Origin: Sphingomonas sp. G-3-2-10
GTDB taxonomy: Bacteria > Pseudomonadota > Alphaproteobacteria > Sphingomonadales > Sphingomonadaceae
Direction: 5' to 3'
Assembly: GCF_012927115.1 (NCBI RefSeq)
Contig: NZ_JABBFY010000001.1
Span: forward strand, 2,604,001 to 2,668,000
Length of the DNA: 64,000 nucleotides
The stretch's first letter is position 1. Each line of letters begins with the position of its first letter. The translations under genes and the position numbers were made by a program. The notes beneath the pieces were generated by a model. That model saw only the letters and a program-made list of their open reading frames with translations, was not told the DNA's origin and ran no database searches. Shown piece by piece: positions 23,643-34,000 of the stretch.

Positions 23643-26069
23643 TTACTCCTGGGCAGTGAGGGGGAGAAGATCCGCGGCCCAATCGAGACCGCGGGCGCGC
23701 AGCCACGCGGCGGCGAAGCCGGCGCGGCCATGGGCTTCGAGAAGTTCGGCGATGCGGCGCTGGTCGGTGCGCGACGAAGCGGCCGCGAAGGCGAGCGCGA
23801 CCTCGCCCAATCCAAGATCGAACAGGCGGTTGCCGCGGCGCGACTGACAGTAATAGTCGCGCTTGGGGGTGGCCCGGGCGAGGATCTCGATCTGGCGATC
23901 GTTCAGACCGAAGCGCCGATAGATGGCGGCAATCTGCGGCTCAAACGCCCGCTCGTTGGGGAGGAAGATGCGGGTCGGGCAGCTTTCGACGATCGCCGGG
24001 GCGATCGCCGAGGTTTCAATGTCGGCGAGGCTCTGGGTCGCGAATACGACGCTCGCATTCTTCTTGCGCAGCGTCTTGAGCCATTCGCGCAGCTGGCTTG
24101 CAAAGGCCGGGCTGTCGAGAACGAGCCAGCCTTCGTCGATGATGATCATCGTCGGCGCGCCGGTGAGATGGGCCTCGATGCGGTGGAACAAGTAGGAAAG
24201 CACGGCAGGCGCCGCAGCACTCCCGACCAGGCCCTCGGTCTCGAAGGCCTGTACGCGCGCCTCGCCGAGATGCTCAGACTCGGCATCGAGCAGCTGGCCA
24301 TGCGGCCCGCCAATGCAGTAAGGTCCGAGCGCCTGCTTGAGCTGCTGCGACTGGAGCAGCACCGCAAGACCAGTCAGGGTCCGCTCGGCCGCCGGCGCGG
24401 AGGCCAGCGAGTTCAACGCGGCCCAGAGATGCTCCTTGGCCTGCGGGTCGAGCGGCAATCCTTCCGCGGCGAAGATCGCGGCAAGCCACTCGGCGGCCCA
24501 GCTGCGCTCGGCCATATCGTCTATCCGGGCGAGCGGCTGGAGCCGGACGCCGTCCGCAGTCTCGTCCTGCGGCGCATGCCCGAGATCCTGCCAGTCGCCG
24601 CCCATCGCCAGCGCGGCGGCGCGGATCGACCCGCCGAAATCGAACGCGAAAATCTGCGCATTCTCGTATCTGCGGAACTGCATCGCCATCAGGGCCAGCA
24701 GCACTGACTTGCCCGCACCGGTCGGGCCGACGATCAGCGTGTGGCCGACATCGCCAACATGGAGCGAGAAGCGGAACGGCGTCGAACCTTCGGTGCGCGC
24801 GAAAAAGAGCGGCGCCGCGTCGAAATGGTCGTCGCGCTCAGGGCCAGCCCAGACCGCTGAGAGCGGCACCATATGCGCGAGGTTGAGCGTCGAGATCGGC
24901 GGCTGGCGGACGTTCGCGTAAACATGGCCGGGCAAGCTTCCAAGCCACGCTTCGACTGCGTTCATGCCTTCGGCGATTACGGTGAAGTCGCGCCCCTGCA
25001 CGACTTTCTCGACCAAGCGGAGCTTCTCGGCCGCGAGACCGGGATCACTGTCCCAGACGCTGACCGTGGCGGTGACATAGGCCTGGCCGACAATGTCGCT
25101 ACCCAGCTCCTGGAGGGCGAGGTCGGCATCGGCCGCCTTGTTCGATGCATCGCTGTCGACCAGCACCGACGCCTCGTTGGTCATCACCTCCTTCAGGATC
25201 GCCGCAATCGACTTTCGCTTGGCGAACCACTGGCGGCGGATGCGGCCGAGCAGCTTGGTCGCGTCGGTCTTGTCGAGCGTGATCGCGCGGGTGACCCAGC
25301 GGTACGGGAAGGCCAGCCGGTTGAGATCGTCCAGCAGCCCCGGAAAGGTCGCGCTTGGAAAGCCGGTGACAGTCAGGGTCCGCAAATGCTGGCTGCCCAG
25401 GCGCGGTTCGAGGCCGCCGATCAAAGGCTCGTCCGCGAGGATCGCGTCCAGATACATCGGCGTCTCGGGTACGCGGACCCGCTGGCGCTTGGTCGATATC
25501 GTCGAGTGCAGGTAGGTCAGCGTCGCGCCGTCATCGAGCCAGCCGGTGTCGGGCAGGAAACCTTCGAGCAGCTGCAGCAGCCGCGCGCTGCGATCGACGA
25601 AATTGGCGAGCAGCTCGTTTGGATCGACGCCACTTCGCGCGCGTCCCTCGTAGAGCCAGCCTTCGGCGCGCGCGGCGTCCTCGGCGGGCGGCATCCATTG
25701 CAGCGTCAGGAAATAGGCGCTTTCGAAATGCGCGCCTTCCTCCGCAAACTGCTCGCGGCGTTCGCGTTCGACCAGCGCAGATGCCGGGTCGGGAAACGCG
25801 TCCTGCGGATAGTCCCGGGCGGGCACGCGTTGCGCCTCGACGAAGATTGCCCAGCCGGAACCGAGCCGACGCAAGGCACTGTTGAGCCGTCCGGCGGTGG
25901 CGACGAGTTCCGAGGGGGTCGCCGAATCCAGATCGGGACCGCGGATCGCAGCGGTGCGCTGGAAGGACCCATCCTTGTTGAGCACGACGCCTGGTGCGAT
26001 CAGCGCGGCCCAGGGCAGGAAATCGGCAAGGGTCGCGCCGCGCGCACGATATTCGCGGAGAAACATCAT
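23643..26069 (-). CDS. trbE: Conjugal transfer ATPase TrbE (VirB4-like)
   Basis: Start ATG 26069 (a second ATG follows at once) lies 8 bases after the trbD stop, behind GAGGCGGAG. The 808-residue protein is the usual VirB4/TrbE size. Walker A GPTGAGKS is at residues 448-455. Walker B M-I-I-I-D-E-G-W and the downstream F-A-T-Q-S-L sensor segment are present. The N-terminal third matches the CagE/TrbE domain (R-A-A-A-I-R-G-P-D-L-like start). It is a cytoplasmic ATPase that energises pilus assembly and substrate transfer. Confidence 0.96.
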   Translation of the reverse strand: MMFLREYRARGATLADFLPWAALIAPGVVLNKDGSFQRTAAIRGPDLDSATPSELVATAGRLNSALRRLGSGWAIFVEAQRVPARDYPQDAFPDPASALVERERREQFAEEGAHFESAYFLTLQWMPPAEDAARAEGWLYEGRARSGVDPNELLANFVDRSARLLQLLEGFLPDTGWLDDGATLTYLHSTISTKRQRVRVPETPMYLDAILADEPLIGGLEPRLGSQHLRTLTVTGFPSATFPGLLDDLNRLAFPYRWVTRAITLDKTDATKLLGRIRRQWFAKRKSIAAILKEVMTNEASVLVDSDASNKAADADLALQELGSDIVGQAYVTATVSVWDSDPGLAAEKLRLVEKVVQGRDFTVIAEGMNAVEAWLGSLPGHVYANVRQPPISTLNLAHMVPLSAVWAGPERDDHFDAAPLFFARTEGSTPFRFSLHVGDVGHTLIVGPTGAGKSVLLALMAMQFRRYENAQIFAFDFGGSIRAAALAMGGDWQDLGHAPQDETADGVRLQPLARIDDMAERSWAAEWLAAIFAAEGLPLDPQAKEHLWAALNSLASAPAAERTLTGLAVLLQSQQLKQALGPYCIGGPHGQLLDAESEHLGEARVQAFETEGLVGSAAAPAVLSYLFHRIEAHLTGAPTMIIIDEGWLVLDSPAFASQLREWLKTLRKKNASVVFATQSLADIETSAIAPAIVESCPTRIFLPNERAFEPQIAAIYRRFGLNDRQIEILARATPKRDYYCQSRRGNRLFDLGLGEVALAFAAASSRTDQRRIAELLEAHGRAGFAAAWLRARGLDWAADLLPLTAQE

Positions 26070-26076
26070 CTCCGCC

Positions 26077-26355
26077 TCACGCGCGCAGGAAGGCGGGGTA
26101 GCGCATGTGGCGCCGCCCGACTTCGAGGAACTGGGGATCCCGGCGCGCAGCCCAGACGGCGGCGGCGTGGCCGACCGCCCAGATGAGCAGTCCGACCAGC
26201 CAGAGGCGCAGGCCCAGGCCGACCGCGCCGGCAAGCGTGCCGTTGACGATCGCGACCGAGCGCGGCGCGCCGCCGAGCAGGATCTGCTCTGTCAGCGCAC
26301 GGTGAACGGGTGCGGTATAGCCGGGAATTGCCGCGCCGGGATCGAGGGTTTCCAT
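26077..26355 (-). CDS. trbD: Conjugal transfer protein TrbD (VirB3-like)
   Basis: The 92-residue inner-membrane protein has the VirB3/TrbD pattern: P-V-H-R-A-L-T-E-Q-I-L-L-G-G near residue 17, then a hydrophobic hairpin at about 35-70, then D-P-Q-F. It works with TrbE at the base of the transfer channel. Its ATG overlaps the trbC stop by one base. Confidence 0.94.
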   Translation of the reverse strand: METLDPGAAIPGYTAPVHRALTEQILLGGAPRSVAIVNGTLAGAVGLGLRLWLVGLLIWAVGHAAAVWAARRDPQFLEVGRRHMRYPAFLRA

Positions 26356-26684
26356 CAGATCAGCGCCCCGCCGCCGAAGCTGAAGAAGCTGAGGAAAAAG
26401 GAGCTGGCGGCGAAGGCAATCGACAGCCCGAACACGATCTGAATGAGGCGGCGAAACCCGCCCGAAGTCTCGCCGAACGCCAGCGTCAGCCCGGTCACGA
26501 TGATGATGATCACGGCGATGATCTTGGCGACCGGCCCCTCGATGCTCTCGAGGATCGACTGGAGCGGACTCTCCCAGGGCATCGACGATCCCGAGGCTTG
26601 GGCTGGGCCGGCAGTAAGCGCGACCAGTGCACAGGTGGTGAAAGCCGCCGCGCGGGTGCGGGCAGCGGAAAGCGAGATGTTCAT
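26355..26684 (-). CDS. trbC: Pilin TrbC (VirB2-like)
   Basis: ATG 26684 overlaps the trbB stop by four bases and gives 109 residues, the expected pre-pilin size. A long signal peptide ends near A-Q-A-S-G. Two hydrophobic helices follow (I-I-A-V-I-I-I-I-V-T-G and F-G-L-S-I-A-F-A-A), separated by F-G-E-T-S-G-G-F-R-R. VirB2/TrbC pilins are processed and assembled into the conjugative pilus. TraF, encoded at 45597-46193, is the likely maturation peptidase. Confidence 0.93.
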   Translation of the reverse strand: MNISLSAARTRAAAFTTCALVALTAGPAQASGSSMPWESPLQSILESIEGPVAKIIAVIIIIVTGLTLAFGETSGGFRRLIQIVFGLSIAFAASSFFLSFFSFGGGALI

Positions 26685-27655
26685 GCGGACTCTCCGTTGG
26701 TCAGGAAGTGAAGGCGGTATTCGCCGGAGGCATCGAGGCCTTCGACGCGGGCAAGTTCGGCGAGACGGCGACCGGCGCCATCGCGGACCAGCACCGCGAT
26801 CAGGCCGATGGTCTCGGCGATCAGCGGGCGAGGCACAGTGGTGACGGCTTCCTGAATCAGCTGCTCGAGGCGGCGCAGAGCGCCCAGCGCGGTGCCGGCA
26901 TGAATCGTCCCGATGCCGCCGGGGTGCCCGGTGCCCCATGCCTTGAGGAGGTCGAGCGCCTCGGCGCCGCGGACCTCGCCGATCGGGATGCGGTCAGGTC
27001 GGAGGCGCAGCGACGAGCGCACAAGGTCCGAGAGTGTCGCAATGCCTTCCTTCGTCCGCATCGCGACGAGATTCGGCGCGGTACACTGCAGCTCGCGCGT
27101 GTCCTCGATGATGACGATGCGGTCGCTGGATCCGGCGATTTCGGCGAGCAGAGCATTTGTGAGTGTGGTCTTGCCGGTGCCGGTGCCCCCGGCGACCAGG
27201 ATGTTCTCGCGGCCGACAACTGCGGCTCGAAGGGACGCGCATTGCGCGGGCGAGATGATCCCAGAGCCGACATAATCGTCGAGCGTGAAGACCGCGACCG
27301 CAGGCTTGCGGATCGCGAAGGCCGGCGCCGTGACCACCGGAGGCAGCAAGCCTTCGAAGCGCTCTCCCGATTCAGGAAGCTCGGCCGATACCCGAGGGGA
27401 GCGCGCATGGACTTCCGCGCCGACATGATGGGCGACGAGGCGGATGATCCGTTCGCCGTCGGCAGCGGACACGGTTTCGCCGGTGTCGGCGAGTCCCGTG
27501 CCAAGCCGGTCGACCCATAGCCGGCCGTCGGGGTTGAGCATGACCTCAACGATTTCGGGATCGTCCAGCCAGACGGCGATCGCGGAGCCGAGCGCTGTCC
27601 GCAGCATGCGCGCACCCCGGCGCGAGGCTTCCGATCGGGCTGGCGTTGCGGTCAC
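26681..27655 (-). CDS. trbB: Conjugal transfer ATPase TrbB (VirB11-like)
   Basis: GTG start, 324 residues, full length for TrbB. Walker A GGTGTGKT is at 156-163. The Asp box E-D-T-R-E-L, the V-R-G-A-E-A-L-D-L segment and the His box G-G-I-G-T-I-H-A-G follow in the order of VirB11 traffic ATPases. It is a hexameric cytoplasmic ATPase of the transfer machine and the first gene of the trb operon here. In related elements it directly follows copG, but here copG is 12.5 kb away, on the far side of the metal cargo block. Confidence 0.96.
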   Translation of the reverse strand: MTATPARSEASRRGARMLRTALGSAIAVWLDDPEIVEVMLNPDGRLWVDRLGTGLADTGETVSAADGERIIRLVAHHVGAEVHARSPRVSAELPESGERFEGLLPPVVTAPAFAIRKPAVAVFTLDDYVGSGIISPAQCASLRAAVVGRENILVAGGTGTGKTTLTNALLAEIAGSSDRIVIIEDTRELQCTAPNLVAMRTKEGIATLSDLVRSSLRLRPDRIPIGEVRGAEALDLLKAWGTGHPGGIGTIHAGTALGALRRLEQLIQEAVTTVPRPLIAETIGLIAVLVRDGAGRRLAELARVEGLDASGEYRLHFLTNGESA

Positions 27656-28202
27656 TTTTCGGCACCCTGGCTTCGAGCCGGGGCGACGTTGCTCCGGCGA
27701 CAGGGTCGACTAGAGAGTGACGAAATTCGGCGGGCGCAACAGCTAGTTGAAGCCGTCGTAGCCTAGCGCAAGGTTAGAAAGTCCCGGCGAGCAGCCGCAC
27801 CGATCCCGGCTGCCAAATCCATGCCTGGAGCCATGCGAATGCCATCGCCCGCGACTCGCGGGCCCGTGCCGATGCTCCGAATCCGCGCGTGGCCACGTAC
27901 CGATTCAGCAAGCGCTGCCACCAACAATAACCCGGCCCAGCAACACGACTCGCCGCCCGCCAATAGCATTGTATACTTCCATTATCAGGAAGTTTTCGAC
28001 CCGATTAAAGTGTAAATGCTTATGCACAGTGATCTTCCCACGATTTACGCGCTTAAAATGATGTATCACTTCTTAGTGACAGGATAACATCAACCGAGCC
28101 ACCGTGTTTCAATTTGCTCTTCGTGGTAAATTTCTGCCCATCGCTCAGTATTTCACCGAATGCTCTTCCACGGCAGCAACTCTTGCGCTATGGCGCCGCC
28201 GA
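27656..28202. other. Divergent intergenic region between trbB and the metal-resistance block
   Basis: About 550 bases with no supportable gene. The right half is markedly richer in A and T than its surroundings (27960-28100), as expected for promoters. A 6-bp inverted repeat (27975-27980 with 27988-27993) and a 5-bp one (TCACT/AGTGA near 28065-28080) lie there and could be operators. This space must hold the promoter of the metal genes to the right, and probably a new promoter for trbB to the left. No regulator gene is next to it. Confidence 0.45.
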
Positions 28203-28547
28203 ATGCGCAAGCTCGTCGCCTCGATCGCAAGCCTGATGCTGGTCCTGACCCTGTGGTCCGGGTTCCAGTCGTCGGTCGCCTATGCCGCCGAGACGGTCGG
28301 GTGCGTGACGGTGGTCGATGGCGACGCGATGGGCCATGCGCCCGGCGATGCCGACGAGGTCCCTGGCGACAGCGACAAGGCCACGCCGCACCATCACAAT
28401 GTCAGCCACAGCCATGACCTGGGCGTACCGGTGACCAATGCGGTCGCCGTCCCCGTCCTGCTCACTCTGGTCAAGACGGGCGTCGCCCCTAGCGCGCCAC
28501 CGGTGGCTTTCACGCCGAACCGCACCTTGCGGCCTCCGATCGCCTGA
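28203..28547 (+). CDS. Exported His-rich small protein heading the metal block
   Basis: From ATG 28203 the product is 114 residues. The frame opens at a GTG at 28104 but only this start gives a normal signal peptide (residues 1-29, A-Y-A-A-E). The mature part has acidic residues around G-D-A-D-E and then a histidine cluster (H-H-H-N-V-S-H-S-H-D), suggesting divalent metal binding in the periplasm. Similar short proteins often precede czcC in sphingomonads and are annotated as hypothetical. It lies 64 bases before czcC and probably shares its promoter. Confidence 0.65.
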   Translation: MRKLVASIASLMLVLTLWSGFQSSVAYAAETVGCVTVVDGDAMGHAPGDADEVPGDSDKATPHHHNVSHSHDLGVPVTNAVAVPVLLTLVKTGVAPSAPPVAFTPNRTLRPPIA

Positions 28548-28611
28548 CTTCGCCGTCCCTCCGCGCCCGTAGCGCGCGGAGATCTCGCGAACGTCAGGGA
28601 GAATCCCGATC

Positions 28612-29874
28612 ATGTATCGTATCATCGCGGCGCTGCTCGCCGCGGCGTCCTGCGCAAGTGTTGCGCAGGCGCAAACCGCACCGCCCGTCGAGGCGCGTGA
28701 GGTAACAACACTGAGTCAAGCGCTCACGCTCGCCGGCGTGGCGTCCCCCAATGTAGAAGCCGCCGAAGCCGGCGTCAGTGCCGCCGAGCAAGGCAGGACC
28801 GTCGCCGGGCTGCGCCCCAACCCGTCGGTGTCGGTCGAGGTGGAGAATTTCGCCGGAACCGGCCCCTATCGCGGGGTCGGCGAGTCAGAGACGACGGTCG
28901 GCTTCGCCTTGCCGCTCGAACTGGGCGGCAAGCGTGGCGCGCGCGTCGGCGTCGCAAATGCCCGGCTCGACCGGGCGCGCCTCGAAACGGCAGTCACCGC
29001 TGCCGACGTCCGCTTGCGCGTTACGCAAGCGTATATCGTGGCAGTCGCGGCCGAGCGGCGGCTGATCGTCGCGCGCGAGCAACTCCGCATCGCGGAAGAG
29101 GCGGTGCGCGTCGCCTCCGACCGGGTAATGGTAGGCGCAACCTCTCCGATCGACGAGCAGCGTGCCCAGGTGCAACTCGTCAACGCCCGCACCGAAGTGC
29201 AGCGTGCGGAGCGCACCGTCGCGGTGACCAGGAGCAATCTTGAAAGGTTGATCGGCCAGCCGATCGTCGGCGATCTCGACCAGGCCTGGTTCGATCGAAC
29301 CGGCACGTACGGGCCGACGGCACCGGTCAATGTCGAGAATACGCTGTCCTACGCCGTGGCAAGCGCGGACTTCACGATCGCGGACGCTGGTGTCCGGCTT
29401 GCCCGAAGCCAGCGCATTCCCGACCTGACGCTCAGCGCCGGCACGCGCCGGATCGAAAGCAGCAACAGCCAGGCGATGGTCGTCGGGGTGTCGATCCCCC
29501 TGCCACTGTTCAACCGAGGAACCGCGAGCGTGTCGCAGGCAACTGCCGAACGCTCCCAGGCGGACGCCCGGCGGCGGGGCATTCGCCTCGATGCCGATGC
29601 GGCAATCGCGGACGCTACCGCGGACCGCGACAATGCAGCGGCAGCGGTTCTTGCCTCCGGCCCTGCGCTCGAGGCCGCGATCGAGTCCGCGCGTATTGCG
29701 CGGGTTGGCTATGGCGAGGGCAAGTTCGACCAGCTCGTCCTGATCGATGCCGAGCGCACCCTCCTGCAGACCCGAACCGCGCTGATCGATGCGCTCGCAG
29801 CCTATCATGATGCCGAAGCTCGCCTCGAGCGCCTCACGGCGCCGGCACCTTCGCTTACCGGAGACACGCAATGA
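28612..29874 (+). CDS. czcC: Outer-membrane efflux protein CzcC
   Basis: The 420-residue TolC-family protein has a signal peptide (A-S-V-A-Q-A-Q), paired outer-membrane efflux repeats, and an L-T-L-A-G-V-A-S-P-N motif near the start. It forms the outer-membrane duct of the Czc tripartite pump. GGGAGAA lies upstream of the ATG. Its stop overlaps the czcB start by four bases. Confidence 0.92.
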   Translation: MYRIIAALLAAASCASVAQAQTAPPVEAREVTTLSQALTLAGVASPNVEAAEAGVSAAEQGRTVAGLRPNPSVSVEVENFAGTGPYRGVGESETTVGFALPLELGGKRGARVGVANARLDRARLETAVTAADVRLRVTQAYIVAVAAERRLIVAREQLRIAEEAVRVASDRVMVGATSPIDEQRAQVQLVNARTEVQRAERTVAVTRSNLERLIGQPIVGDLDQAWFDRTGTYGPTAPVNVENTLSYAVASADFTIADAGVRLARSQRIPDLTLSAGTRRIESSNSQAMVVGVSIPLPLFNRGTASVSQATAERSQADARRRGIRLDADAAIADATADRDNAAAAVLASGPALEAAIESARIARVGYGEGKFDQLVLIDAERTLLQTRTALIDALAAYHDAEARLERLTAPAPSLTGDTQ

Positions 29875-31034
29875 ATTTCAAAGACAAGCGCCTCCTCGGG
29901 GGGGCGGCAGGTGCCGTACTGCTCGCGGGCGTCGCAGGCTTCACCATCGCCCGGGTGACCGGGGATGCCCCGCCACCGGCGACCGAAAATGCGGCGGCGC
30001 CCGCGAAGGAAGACCATGGTGGTGAGGCCGAAGGCCTCACGATGAGTGACGAAGCGATCAAGAGCGCGGGCATTCAGACCGAGACCATCCAGGCGGGTGG
30101 CCTCGGCGCCGAGATCGTGGCGCAGGCAACGGTCAAGGCATCGCCCAATGGCGAGGCGATCGTGACGGCACGCGCGGGCGGTGCGGTTACTCGCGTGTTC
30201 AAGCGTCTGGGCGACCCGGTGCGCGCAGGCGAGACCTTGGCGATCGTGGAAAGCCGCGACGCAGCAGGGATCGCCGCCGAGCGAACCGTGGCAAATTCCA
30301 GAGTGGAATTGGCGCGCAAGAATCTGGCGCGCGAAAGCTATCTCGTTCGTCAGCGGGTTTCGGCGCGGGTCGATCTCGAACGCGCCGAGGCCGATTATGC
30401 CGCGGCACAGGCTGAGGCCCGTCGGGCGCAGGTGTCGGCAGGCGCTGCGCGCATCACCAGCGATGGGCGCGGCGTGATCGTGTCCAGCCCGATCTCCGGC
30501 CGGGTGACAATCTCGACCGTCACGCTCGGCGCATTCGTGCAGCCCGAAACCGAATTGTTCAGGGTCGCCGATCCGCGCCTGATTCAGGTGGAAGCAGCAA
30601 TCAATCCGACCGATGCCGGCCGGCTTTCGGCCGGCGACGCCGCGATCGTGGAGCTTCCTGACGGGCGCACCGTCAACGCGAAGGTTCGCGCGGTCACCCC
30701 TTCGGTGAGCGGCGAAACGCGCGCGGCAACTGCCGTGCTCGATGTCGATGGCACCCTGCAGCCTGGCCTCGCGGTGCGAGTCCGCATCCGTCCGAGCCGC
30801 GGCGACATCTCCACGTCGATCGTGGTGCCCGAAGAGGCAGTGCAGTCGGTGGAAGGACGCGATGTCGTTTTCGTCCGCACGGCGACCGGCTTCAAGGCGG
30901 TTCCTGTCACGACCGGCCGCCGCAGCTCGGGCCGCGTCGAGATCCTGACCGGCCTCACCGCCGGCCAGACGATCGCGACCCGCCAGGCATTCGTCCTCAA
31001 GGCCGAAGCCGGCAAGGGCGCGGAGGAGCATTGA
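29871..31034 (+). CDS. czcB: Periplasmic adaptor CzcB of an RND metal efflux pump
   Basis: The 387-residue membrane-fusion protein begins with an N-terminal anchor, then a barrel-sandwich domain (G-G-A-V-T-R-V-F-K-R-L-G-D-P-V), a helical hairpin at about residues 135-190, and a second half-lipoyl motif around V-S-S-P-I-S-G-R-V. It joins the CzcA pump to the CzcC outer-membrane duct. It overlaps czcC and is three bases ahead of czcA. A D-H-G-G-E motif near residue 45 may add metal contacts. Confidence 0.92.
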   Translation: MNFKDKRLLGGAAGAVLLAGVAGFTIARVTGDAPPPATENAAAPAKEDHGGEAEGLTMSDEAIKSAGIQTETIQAGGLGAEIVAQATVKASPNGEAIVTARAGGAVTRVFKRLGDPVRAGETLAIVESRDAAGIAAERTVANSRVELARKNLARESYLVRQRVSARVDLERAEADYAAAQAEARRAQVSAGAARITSDGRGVIVSSPISGRVTISTVTLGAFVQPETELFRVADPRLIQVEAAINPTDAGRLSAGDAAIVELPDGRTVNAKVRAVTPSVSGETRAATAVLDVDGTLQPGLAVRVRIRPSRGDISTSIVVPEEAVQSVEGRDVVFVRTATGFKAVPVTTGRRSSGRVEILTGLTAGQTIATRQAFVLKAEAGKGAEEH

Positions 31035-31037
31035 GAC

Positions 31038-34000
31038 ATGATTGCTAACCTCATAGCGCTCTCCGTGCGTGCACGGTGGGCCATCGTCCTCATATTCCTC
31101 GTGATCGCCGGCGTCGGCACCTGGCAGCTAAGCAAGCTGCCGATCGACGCCGTGCCCGACATCACCAACCGACAGGTCCAGATCAACACCGTCGAGCGGG
31201 CGCTCTCGCCGATCGAGATCGAGAAGCGCGTCACCTTCCCGATCGAGACCGCACTGGCCGGCATTCCCGGCCTGGAGACGACCCGCTCGCTATCGCGCAA
31301 CGGGTTCAGCCAAGTCACCGCGATCTTCAGCGATTCGACCGATCTCTACTTCGCGCGCCAGCAGGTGAGCGAGCGTCTCTCACAGGCGCGCGACACCCTG
31401 CCGGATGGCGTGCAGCCACAGATTGGACCGGTCACGACCGGGCTTGGCGAAGTGCTGATGTATTCGGTCGACTTCACCCATTCGGGCGGCAAGGGCGCGA
31501 CAGTGAAAGACGGTCAGCCGGGCTGGCAGTCCGACGGCAGCTTCCTGACGCCCGAGGGCGACCGCCTGGCCGATGACGTTTCACGCGCCGCATATCTGCG
31601 GACCGTGCAGGACTGGATCATTCGGCCTCAGCTGCGCTCCGTCCAGGGCGTCGCCGGGATCGACTCGATCGGCGGCTTCGCCAAGCAATATGTCGTCGAA
31701 CCCGATCCGACCAAGCTGTCGAGCTACGGCATTTCCTTCTCGGAACTCGCCAAGGGACTCGAAGCGTCGAACCTGTCGGTCGGCGCCAACTTCTTCAACC
31801 GCGGCGGCGAGGCTTTCCTGGTGCGCGCCGACGCGCGCATCCGCGATATCGACGAAATCGCCGATGCGGTGGTCGCAACACGCGGGGGCCTGCCGGTCAC
31901 CGTCAAGGACGTCGCCACCGTCAAGGTCGGTGGCGAGTTGCGCACCGGCGCTGCCAGCCAGAACGGCCATGAGGCCGTCATCGGCACGGTGCTGATGCTC
32001 ATCGGCGAGAACAGCCGCATCGTCGCCAAGGCCGCGGGCGACAAGCTCGAAGCCATCAACAAGTCCCTCCCGGCCGGCATCAAGGCCGTGCCGGTCCTCG
32101 ATCGCTCCAAGCTCGTCAACGCGACCGTCTCGACCGTTCAGCGCAATCTCATCGAAGGCGCCATCCTCGTCGCCGTCGCGTTGTTCCTGCTGCTCGGCAA
32201 TTGGCGCGCGGCAATCATCGCCGTGCTCGTCATTCCCTTCTCGTTCCTGATGATGGCGATGGGGATGAACGCGTTCAAAGTCCCCGGAAACCTGATGAGC
32301 CTCGGCGCGCTCGACTTCGGTCTGATCGTCGATGGTGCGGTCATCATCGTCGAGAACTGCCTGGCGCGACTGGCGCACCGTCAGGAGCATGAAGGGCGAA
32401 TCCTCACCCTGCGAGAACGGCTCGAGGAGACGATGCGAGCCAGCCAGGAGATGATCAAGCCGACCGTATTCGGCCAGGCCATCATCCTGCTCGCCTTTGC
32501 ACCGTTGCTCATGTTCACCGGCGTCGAGGGCAAGACCTTCTCGCCGATGGCGATCACCATCATGCTGGCGCTCGTCGCGGCCTTCATCATCTCGCTGACC
32601 CTGGTTCCGGCGCTCGTCGCGCTCCTGATCCGCGGCAAGGTGAGCGAGAAGGAAGTCTGGCTCATCCGCAAGACCAAGACGGGGTATCTGCCGCTGCTCG
32701 ACAAGGCGGTGGCAAAGCCGTGGCGCTTCATCGTCGCCGGGTTCCTGTTCTTCGCGGCCTGCGTGCCGGTCTTCTCGCTGCTCGGGCAGGAGTTCATTCC
32801 CCAGCTCGACGAGAAGAACTTCGCGATCGCCTCGATCCGCGTCCCCTCGGTCGGTCTCGAGCAATCGCTCGCGATGCAGCGCCGCGTCGAGGCGGCAGTG
32901 ACGCGGCTGCCCGAAGTCGAGCTGATGTTCTCCAAGACCGGTACGGCGGAAGTCGCGACCGATCCGATGCCGGTAAACATCTCCGACGGGTTCATCATCC
33001 TGAAACCGCAGGACCAATGGCCGGCGGGCGTCACCAGCAAGGCGGATGTGCTCGCGCGCATCGAGAAGGCTATCGAAGGCGTCGCTGGCCAGGGCTATGA
33101 AGTCAGCCAGCCGATCCAGCTGCGCTTCAACGAACTGATCGCCGGCGTTCGAGGCGATGTCGCAATCAAGCTCTATGGCGACGATCTCGACAAGATGGGT
33201 GCGGCCGCCCAGCGGATCGTGGCGGTCCTGAAGGCCGTCCCGGGTGCTGCGGACGTCAAGGCCGAGCAGACCGGCGGGGCGCCGACGCTCGACGTGCAGT
33301 TCAATCGGGCGGCAATCGCCCGGTACGGCCTGACCGTAGAGGAAGTCGCCGATACCGTCGCTGCGGCAATGGGCGGCCGCGAGGCCGGCATGCTGTTCGA
33401 AGGCGACCGGCGGTTCGAGGTGACGGTGCGTGTGCCACAAGCCACGCGCGAAAGCCTCGACGCGCTCGCCAGCCTTCCGGTGCTGTTGCCGACAGAAGCC
33501 AATGGCACACGCGAATCGGTGCCGCTGTCGTCGGTCGCCACGTTCCGCTTCAACGAAGGCCTGAACCAGATCAGTCGCGAGAACGGCAAGCGCCGCGTGG
33601 TGATCCAGGCCAATGTTCGCGGACGCGATGTCGGCTCCTTCGTGACCGACGCGCTCGCGGCGGTCGACAAGGTGGCACTGCCGGCCGGTTCCTATCTGGA
33701 ATGGGGTGGCCAGTTCGAGAACCTCAGGGCCGCGTCGCAGCGCCTGTCGCTCGTCGTGCCGCTATGCTTCGCGGCAATCTTCGGCCTGCTGTACATGGCT
33801 CTGGGCGGGTTCGGCCGGGCGGCGTCGGTGTTTCTGGCGGTCCCGCTGGGGCTTGCCGGTGGCGTCTTCACCCTCGCGCTGACGGGGATCTCCTTCTCGG
33901 TCTCGGCCGCGGTCGGCTTCATCTGTCTGGCAGGTGTCGCGGTCCTCAACGGCCTGGTCGTGATGACGGCGATCCGGGAGCGGCTCGACGCAGGCGTCGA

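Noticed and set aside
22523..23815. A 430-codon frame covering trbK and antisense-register trbJ
   Set aside because: Only the last 118 codons (from 22876) match TrbK. The upstream part is an out-of-frame shadow of trbJ.
27975..27993. 6-bp hairpin followed by TTTT before the metal block
   Set aside because: Looks like a small terminator, but no gene ends before it on the plus strand; more likely part of a promoter/operator region.
31581..33440. Long antisense open frame (619 codons) inside czcA
   Set aside because: Acidic, His/Asp/Arg-biased composition typical of the reverse strand of a GC-rich RND gene; no start signal or domain.
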